Assembly: GCF_000280925.3 (NCBI RefSeq)
Contig: NZ_CP012109.1
Span: 1,736,001 to 1,800,000, forward strand
Direction of reading: 5' to 3'
From: Myxococcus hansupus
GTDB taxonomy: Bacteria > Myxococcota > Myxococcia > Myxococcales > Myxococcaceae
Length of the DNA stretch: 64,000 bases
A program made the translations under genes and the position numbers. The notes under the pieces are model-generated. The model saw only the letters and a program-made list of their open reading frames with translations. It was not told the origin of the DNA and searched no databases. This document shows, piece by piece, positions 60,610-64,000 of the stretch (the stretch's first letter is position 1; each line of letters opens with the position of its first letter).

Positions 60610-61430
60610 CTGTGGAGCTGGACACCGCGCGCGTGCAGCCGCGCCTTCACGCGGGCGCTGGTCAGCGCTTCCAACTCCGCCTGCCACCCGTAGGTCCAGA
60701 CAGGGTCCTCCGGAACATGCGGCGCGCCTTCGCCTGGATGACACCCCAGCTCGAAGTCGCCCGCCGGCAGCGCGTCCACCACAGCGAGCAGCGCGGCTTC
60801 ATCCAAGCGCCCCGCCTCGAAGACGCCACCCGCGCTCACGCGTCGGACCCCCAAGCCCGCCCGGGGCGCCGTGCGCGCGAGCACCGTCAGCACCGTCGCC
60901 TTCAACGCGGGCCCCGGCGTCCGCAGCCAACCGGGGCGGGGGAGGGCATCCGGCCAGCGTAGGGGAAGCCGTTCCCGCGCGGCCATCGCCTCCACCAACG
61001 GGCGCACGCCCGGCAGCAGGTGCAGGTGCTGATGCCCATCCAGGTGGTCCACCGCCACACCCAGCGCCCGCGCCCGGTCGAGCTGCGCCTCCAGCTCACG
61101 CGCCAGCTCATCACGGCGCACCTGTCCCGTCAGCCACGCTCGGGCGAAGTCCGCCCAGCTCCCACGCATCCGCCCGCCCGGGGCCACCGTCGGAACTTCC
61201 CGCACGGGCGCAGCCGGAGGAAGCCGCGTGGAGAGTGCGAGGTGCAAGCCCACCGCGAGCCCGGCCTCCCTCGCACGCGCCGCCGCCTCGGGCGCCGTCG
61301 GCCCCGTGGCCAGCAGCGTCGCGCTGGTGACGATGCCGTCGCGATGTGCGCGCAGGATGCCCGCGTCCAGGGAGGCATGGAGCCCCAGGTCGTCCGCGTT
61401 CACCACCAGCCGTGTGATCTTGCGCGCCAT
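60582..61430 (-). CDS. ChbG/YdjC (HpnK-like) carbohydrate deacetylase
   Basis: A 282-residue protein of the YdjC/ChbG family. Metal-ligand motifs are visible: VVNADDLGLH (Asp13, Asp14) near the N-terminus, GLHLAL, and DHLDGHQHLHLLP in the middle. Family members deacetylate N-acetylated sugars such as chitooligosaccharides, or act in hopanoid synthesis (HpnK). It lies 7 bases after the GT2 gene, so both are likely one operon. Confidence 0.85.
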   Translation of the reverse strand: MARKITRLVVNADDLGLHASLDAGILRAHRDGIVTSATLLATGPTAPEAAARAREAGLAVGLHLALSTRLPPAAPVREVPTVAPGGRMRGSWADFARAWLTGQVRRDELARELEAQLDRARALGVAVDHLDGHQHLHLLPGVRPLVEAMAARERLPLRWPDALPRPGWLRTPGPALKATVLTVLARTAPRAGLGVRRVSAGGVFEAGRLDEAALLAVVDALPAGDFELGCHPGEGAPHVPEDPVWTYGWQAELEALTSARVKARLHARGVQLHSYGTLVSAT

Positions 61431-61437
61431 CCGGGGC

Positions 61438-62229
61438 TCAACCTCGCGCCGTGCGGCCCGGAGGCACCGCGTGGAGCTGCTGCACGGAAGGCGGCAGTCG
61501 CACGGGATGCACCGGCGGCTCCGGCGAGCGCAGCTTCGGGTAGAGCGACATCAGCTCCCGCACCATCTTCACGATGACGGACGGCGAGGCCAGCGTGGAC
61601 ACGCCGCGCGTGCGCGGGAAGTAGTCCACGCCCATCTGGAACACGCGGAAGCCCTGCCGGATGGCCTTCACCACGAGCTCCGCGTCGATGAACGAGCCCT
61701 GGCTGTGCAGTTCCATGGCCTCCAGCACGCGGCGGTGCATCACCTTGAAGCTGAAGTTGACGTCCTTGATCTGGATGTCGAACAGCGACCGGATGAGCAG
61801 GTTGTAGACGTACGAGTAGACGATGCGCTTGGGGCCCTCGCTGGTGCGGTCGAACCGGAAGGCGCAAATCATGTCCGCCTCCAGGTACGTCATCAGGTGC
61901 AGCGCGCGCTCCAGCTCCCGCATGTCCCAGGGCAGGTCCACATCCGAATACACGACGATGTCCTTCGTCGACGCCGCCAGCCCCGTGCGCATCGCGCCGC
62001 CCAGCTTCAGGTTCACCGGGTGGTGGATGACTCTCAGTTGGGGGACCTTCTGGGCCAGCGCCTCGCAGACCTCTCGGGTGCGGTCCGTGGATGCGTCGTT
62101 GACGACGATGATTTCGAAGTCGTCCGTGAGGGCCGGCAGGACCTCCAGGGCCCGGCTCACTGCGCGCTCGACGTAGTCCTCTTCATTCCACGCGGGGAAG
62201 AACAGGCTGATGCTGGGGTATTGGGCCAC
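61438..62229 (-). CDS. GT2-family glycosyltransferase (dolichol-phosphate-mannose-synthase-like)
   Basis: A 263-residue cytoplasmic glycosyltransferase of the GT-A fold. SLFFPAWNEEDYVERAV opens it, EIIVVNDASTDRT and VVYSDVDLPWD carry the nucleotide-sugar and DxD-type metal sites, and HRRVLEAMELHSQGSFIDAE follows. It should make a polyprenyl-phosphate sugar. GTG 62229 is chosen because AGAGG precedes it by six bases and homology starts at once; the frame upstream overlaps the GGDEF gene. A polyprenyl-phosphate product would suit the GT-C enzyme encoded nearby (inference). Confidence 0.88.
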   Translation of the reverse strand: MAQYPSISLFFPAWNEEDYVERAVSRALEVLPALTDDFEIIVVNDASTDRTREVCEALAQKVPQLRVIHHPVNLKLGGAMRTGLAASTKDIVVYSDVDLPWDMRELERALHLMTYLEADMICAFRFDRTSEGPKRIVYSYVYNLLIRSLFDIQIKDVNFSFKVMHRRVLEAMELHSQGSFIDAELVVKAIRQGFRVFQMGVDYFPRTRGVSTLASPSVIVKMVRELMSLYPKLRSPEPPVHPVRLPPSVQQLHAVPPGRTARG

Positions 62230-62359
62230 GGGCGACCTCTGAAGGCGGACCTGCGGGGTTGGCGGCTCGCTAGCAGAGAATCCGGCTTTTTTCCAATGAA
62301 GGGGTCGCACTCCGTCATACGTCTGTGGTACCGTGAAAGCACCATTTTGCGGGGACACT

Positions 62360-63295
62360 GTGAACTCCAGGCCCTTCACCCTGCTGGTAGTGGATGACTC
62401 GCAGTCGACGTTGCCACGCTTGGCCCGAGCCCTGGGCCCGGAGGACTTTGCCCTCCGAATCGCTGCCCACGGCCCGGAGGTGCCGAGACTGGCGCAGGAG
62501 GTTTCCTTGGTCGTCCTGTGTCCGGGCGAGGATGCGGCCGGCACCTTGGCGCTGCTGGAGCGGCTGACCCCGGGGGACGGTGCGTTGGGCCCACCGGTGG
62601 TGCTCCTCACGCCCCCCGAGCACCGGCCACTTTGGGTGGAGGCACTTCGGCGTGGTGCTGAGGTCGTCTTTGACCCATGGGCGCCGGATGAACTGCTCTC
62701 CCGGGTGCATCGCGCCCTGGCTGTCCATGCCCGAATGGAGGCCCTCGCCACCCAGGTGGGCGAGCTCCAGCGGCTGTCCGCCACGGACGGCCTCACCGGG
62801 GTGCACAACCACCGGCACTTCCAGGAGCGGCTGCGGGAGGAGTTCCGCCGCGCCCAGCGGTATGACGACGCCCTGTCGCTCATCCTGCTGGACTTGGATT
62901 TCTTCAAGGAAATCAACGACAAGTACGGCCACTCCGCCGGCGACGGGGTGCTGCGCGCGGTAGCGGGCGCCCTGACGCGCGGCGTGCGCGAGACGGACCT
63001 GGTGGCCCGTTATGGCGGGGAGGAGTTCGCGTTGCTGCTGCCCCGCACGCACTTCACCGGGGCCCTCACCGTGGCCGAGCGCGTCCGCCGGGAGCTGCGC
63101 GCCCTCACGTTGGACGTGGACGCGGGCCTGCAAGTCACCGCATCTCTTGGGGTTTCCAGCTTCCCCCACCGCACGGTGCTCAGCCCGGAGCAACTGCTCC
63201 TGACGGCGGACGAGGCCCTCTATCAGGCCAAACGGGACGGCAGGGACCGCATCTGCCTACATCCCCAGCTCCCCATGGGCCCGTCGGGCACCTAG
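62360..63295 (+). CDS. diguanylate cyclase with degenerate receiver domain
   Basis: A 311-residue GGDEF protein. The N-terminal 125 residues have the receiver fold (TLLVVDDSQSTLPRLARAL), but the strand that should hold the phospho-acceptor Asp reads SLVVLCPGED, with no Asp in that place. The C-terminal GGDEF domain is intact: active site GGEEF, inhibitory site RETD five residues before it, and DLDFFKEINDKYGH. It should make cyclic di-GMP with product inhibition. GTG 62360 follows GGGGAC; GTG 62333 is an alternative. Divergent from the GT2 gene. Confidence 0.88.
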   Translation: MNSRPFTLLVVDDSQSTLPRLARALGPEDFALRIAAHGPEVPRLAQEVSLVVLCPGEDAAGTLALLERLTPGDGALGPPVVLLTPPEHRPLWVEALRRGAEVVFDPWAPDELLSRVHRALAVHARMEALATQVGELQRLSATDGLTGVHNHRHFQERLREEFRRAQRYDDALSLILLDLDFFKEINDKYGHSAGDGVLRAVAGALTRGVRETDLVARYGGEEFALLLPRTHFTGALTVAERVRRELRALTLDVDAGLQVTASLGVSSFPHRTVLSPEQLLLTADEALYQAKRDGRDRICLHPQLPMGPSGT

Positions 63296-63296
63296 G

Positions 63297-63324
63297 CCCG
63301 GGTCAAAGACCCGGGGTCTGTTTT
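63297..63324 (+). terminator. terminator after the GGDEF gene
   Basis: CCCGGGTC (63297-63304), loop AAA, GACCCGGG (63308-63315), then GTCTGTTTT. A competing stem, GGGTCAAA with the later TTTTGACCC, overlaps it, so two alternative hairpins are possible. Confidence 0.75.
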
Positions 63325-63425
63325 GACCCGTTTGGTGGGGATGGGTCTGGATGGACCCTGTGTTGTTTCGTACCGTATAAATGTCAAGGCCCGTGATTCC
63401 AGACTGTTGGGCAGGGTGTTTCTGC

Positions 63426-63441
63426 TGGCAGGGCCATTGCA
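63426..63441 (+). promoter_or_regulatory. sigma-54 promoter
   Basis: TGGCAGGGCCATTGCA: GG at 63427-63428 and GC at 63439-63440, with exactly 10 bases between, matching the -24/-12 consensus TGGCAC-N5-TTGC. Transcription should start near 63452, 14 bases before the ATG of the response-regulator gene, leaving a leader with the ribosome site GGGCGGAAAC. Confidence 0.8.
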
Positions 63442-63465
63442 TTTGTCTAGGGGCGGAAACAATCC

Positions 63466-64000
63466 ATGGGTTCTCAAGCCGCACATGTCCACGGTCAACA
63501 GGCCGTTTCGCCGCGCGGGCGGCTGCTCCTGGTGGATGACGAGGAGAACATCCTCAAGTCCATCCGCCGGGTGCTCCGCCGCGGGGACTGGGACATCGAG
63601 ACGGCGACGGACGCCGAGCAGGGCCTGCAGGCGGTGGAGGCGTTCCACCCCGAGGTCGTCATCTCCGATTTCCGCATGCCGGGGATGAATGGCGTCGACT
63701 TCCTTACCCGGGTGAAGCAGCAGGCGCCGCGGGCCCAGCGCATCATGCTGACGGGGCAGGCGGACCAGCAGGCCATCGAAGAGGCCATCAACCGGTCCGA
63801 AATCTTCCGGTTCATCTCCAAGCCCTGGAACGACAGCCACCTGGTGCTGACGGTGAAGAGCGCGTTCGAGCAGTACGCGCTCCAGGCGGAGAACGAGCGG
63901 CTCTACACGGTGACGCAGGCGCAGAACGCGGAGCTGAAGCTGCTCAACGCGGACCTGGAGGAGCGCGTCGCCCAGCGCACGCGCATGCTGAGCCAGGCCA
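63466..64000 (+). CDS. response regulator with receiver and coiled coil (runs off the window)
   Basis: The first 178 residues of a longer protein. After a 20-residue leader comes a complete receiver domain: LLLVDDEENILKS, phospho-acceptor Asp in VVISDFRMPGMNG, the Thr in MLTGQAD and the Lys in FISKPWND. A coiled coil follows (LYTVTQAQNAELKLLNADLE and on) that usually links to an output or histidine-kinase domain beyond the window. The frame with ATG 63466 is fixed by the domain. It is driven by the sigma-54 promoter described above. Confidence 0.85.
   Translation, partial: MGSQAAHVHGQQAVSPRGRLLLVDDEENILKSIRRVLRRGDWDIETATDAEQGLQAVEAFHPEVVISDFRMPGMNGVDFLTRVKQQAPRAQRIMLTGQADQQAIEEAINRSEIFRFISKPWNDSHLVLTVKSAFEQYALQAENERLYTVTQAQNAELKLLNADLEERVAQRTRMLSQA

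Overview
The window is GC-rich chromosomal DNA with very high third-codon-position GC, and it looks like a member of the Myxococcaceae (Myxococcus, Corallococcus or a close relative). The pointers are a secreted deacetylase with a MYXO-CTERM-like tail, a retron whose reverse transcriptase has the size of the Myxococcus xanthus Mx65 enzyme, a fused MalE-MalF transporter subunit, many lipoproteins and surface repeat proteins, and a well-formed sigma-54 promoter.

Layout. 0.1-7.3 kb: a CPBP intramembrane protease, a frameshifted GFA protein, a di-heme peroxidase lipoprotein, leuS with an unexplained coding-like tail after it, and a frameshifted TetR regulator divergent from a DUF2867 gene across a palindrome. 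7.4-11.8 kb: two head-to-head lipid-type operons, BtaA-like/GNAT/heme-oxygenase-fold on one strand and desaturase/PAP2 on the other. 12.0-19.1 kb: a NodB deacetylase, DUF4291, a small membrane protein, a phospholipase C-type phosphoesterase (frameshifted) beside a decayed relative, and an S9 peptidase. 19.4-22.8 kb: a small protein resembling those beside type VI secretion effectors, followed by a nine-repeat IPT/TIG surface protein (frameshifted). 22.8-28.3 kb: a MarR-type regulator divergent from a three-gene type I export operon (ABC, HlyD, TolC). 28.5-29.8 kb: an acyltransferase.

30.0-34.9 kb is the most interesting block: a translationally coupled ARM/HEAT-like protein and a winged-helix SWIM protein, then a compact msr-msd RNA element, then a retron reverse transcriptase. 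I could find paired a1/a2 ends, an msr stem-loop and an msd hairpin in the 165 bases before the RT gene. The predicted msDNA is about 65 nt. The partner set matches what I remember as retron type XIII, so this is probably an anti-phage tripartite retron.

35.2-39.8 kb: an orphan FtsX/MacB-type permease, a possible 39-residue protein, a flavin oxidoreductase and a tRNA-Val/tRNA-Asp/tRNA-Asp operon with its own promoter and terminator. 39.9-53.9 kb is an alpha-glucan utilisation island. The leftward operon encodes MalK, a MalE-MalF fusion, MalG and a seven-repeat lipoprotein. The rightward genes encode a debranching-enzyme lipoprotein, an outer-membrane barrel and a CBM20-tailed alpha-amylase lipoprotein. 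Together these would cut starch or glycogen at the cell surface and import maltodextrins. 54.0-64.0 kb: hemE, the fadI-fadJ beta-oxidation pair, a mannosyltransferase-like protein with a methyltransferase, a GT2/ChbG pair, a GGDEF protein, and a response regulator behind a sigma-54 promoter that runs off the end.

Caution: four otherwise intact genes (GFA, TetR, phosphoesterase, IPT protein) are each broken by what reads as a single missing base, several in homopolymer runs. Sequencing error is at least as likely as true pseudogenes.
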